The translations under genes were made by a program, and so were the position numbers. A DNA stretch of 21,569 nucleotides from UMGS755 sp045590535 (GTDB lineage: Bacteria > Bacillota > Clostridia > UBA1381 > UBA9506), in contig JAZNRE010000033.1 of the NCBI GenBank assembly GCA_045590535.1, forward strand, positions 1-21,569, given 5' to 3'. Below, piece after piece: positions 21,272 through 21,569 of the stretch. The notes under the pieces are model-generated. The model searched no databases. It saw only the letters and a program-made list of their open reading frames with translations, and was not told where the DNA came from. Position 1 is the first letter of the stretch; the number at the start of each line of letters is the position of its first letter.

Positions 21272-21343
21272 CTCCCCGAGTAGGGCTCGAACCTACAACC
21301 CCACGGTTAACAGCCGTGTGCTCTACCATTGAGCTATCGAGGA
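21272..21343 (-). tRNA. tRNA-Asn (GTT anticodon)
   Basis: A 72-base cloverleaf without an encoded CCA: acceptor TCCTCGA with TCGGGGA, discriminator G, D arm AGCTCAATGGTAGAGC, anticodon loop CTGTTAA, T arm GTAGGTTCGAGCCCTAC. CCA would be added by nucleotidyltransferase, unlike its two neighbours. Confidence 0.93.
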
Positions 21344-21404
21344 ATATTTTATATGAATGTACATTATACATACAAAACTACACACTGCTTTAATCTTTAC
21401 ATCC

Positions 21405-21422
21405 TTATTCTTCTAAGAATAA
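21405..21422 (-). promoter_or_regulatory. Processing-type hairpin between 23S rRNA and tRNA-Asn
   Basis: An 8-bp perfect stem, TTATTCTT with AAGAATAA and a two-base centre, in the 95-base 23S-tRNA spacer. No T run follows, so it is more likely an RNase processing feature than a terminator. Confidence 0.35.
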
Positions 21423-21438
21423 CTCCTCAAACCTTTAT

Positions 21439-21569
21439 GGTTAAGCAATCGACCTATTAGTATCAGTCAGCTACGTATGTTACCATACTTCCACCTCTGA
21501 CCTATCACCTCGTAGTCTTCAAGGGGTCTTATTACTTACGTAATGGATATCTCATCTTGAGGGGGGCTT
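21439..21569 (-). rRNA. 23S ribosomal RNA, 3' end (partial)
   Basis: The minus strand reads the conserved 3' terminal part of bacterial 23S rRNA: CTCAAGATGAGATATCC, GACCCCTTGAAGACTACGAG, then AGCTGACTGATACTAATAGG followed by TCGATTGCTTAACC at the end. The gene continues beyond the window's right edge; the exact 3' end is uncertain by a few bases. No 5S gene fits in the 95 bases between it and tRNA-Asn. Confidence 0.95.

Noticed and set aside
1..21569. CRISPR array, prophage, toxin-antitoxin or defence cassette
   Set aside because: No regularly spaced direct repeats, phage structural genes or recognised defence proteins are present. The RHH protein could suggest an antitoxin, but its partner is a RAYT transposase and not a toxin.

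Overview
The window comes from a spore-forming (or spore-former-derived) member of the Bacillota, most likely class Clostridia. Supporting evidence: spoIIM next to xerD, a spmA-spmB pair, an S-layer protein with SLH domains, consensus sigma-A promoters, strong Shine-Dalgarno sites, frequent TTG/GTG starts, an oxygen-sensitive class III ribonucleotide reductase, and the 3' end of a typical Firmicutes 23S rRNA gene. The genus cannot be told from the sequence alone.

Layout. 1-174 is the tail of an SDR oxidoreductase, probably a D-mannonate oxidoreductase. 206-897 is a mobile-element locus on the minus strand: a small ribbon-helix-helix protein overlapping a REP-associated tyrosine transposase (RAYT). 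A 53-aa orphan gene follows, then a large S-layer protein on the minus strand (1266-3860). 4222-7536 holds an FAD-dependent oxidoreductase, spoIIM and xerD. 7590-8568 holds a divergent pair, an XRE regulator and a coiled-coil/zinc-ribbon protein. Citrate synthase (minus) diverges from aroA-aroK. spmA-spmB and a flavin reductase-like gene follow. 13950-14840 is accessory DNA: a composite structured repeat (copy A) and a decayed second RAYT locus. 15003-19166 is a NrdR-box-controlled nrdG-nrdD-trxB operon. Copy B of the composite repeat lies at 19220-19557, followed by uxaC (minus), then three tRNA genes and the end of a 23S rRNA gene (all minus).

How the genes work together. nrdG activates nrdD by making its glycyl radical. 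nrdD carries a C-terminal glutaredoxin/thioredoxin-like domain and trxB begins four bases after it, so the operon looks like a self-contained NADPH-to-ribonucleotide reduction chain. aroA and aroK are two steps of the shikimate pathway. uxaC and the SDR fragment at the opposite end fit hexuronate catabolism. spoIIM and spmA-spmB are sporulation genes.

Most unusual signal. Both RAYT loci carry an inverted pair of palindromes, each starting with GTAG like classical REP elements. The two loci use different palindrome sequences but place them at the same two positions relative to the transposase protein, bracketing the segment that encodes the HUH motif. In the intact copy both palindromes are translated. 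A second signal is a ~340-400 bp composite hairpin repeat present twice, with compensatory changes in a stem but no conserved reading frame. Identity estimates and boundaries were made by eye.
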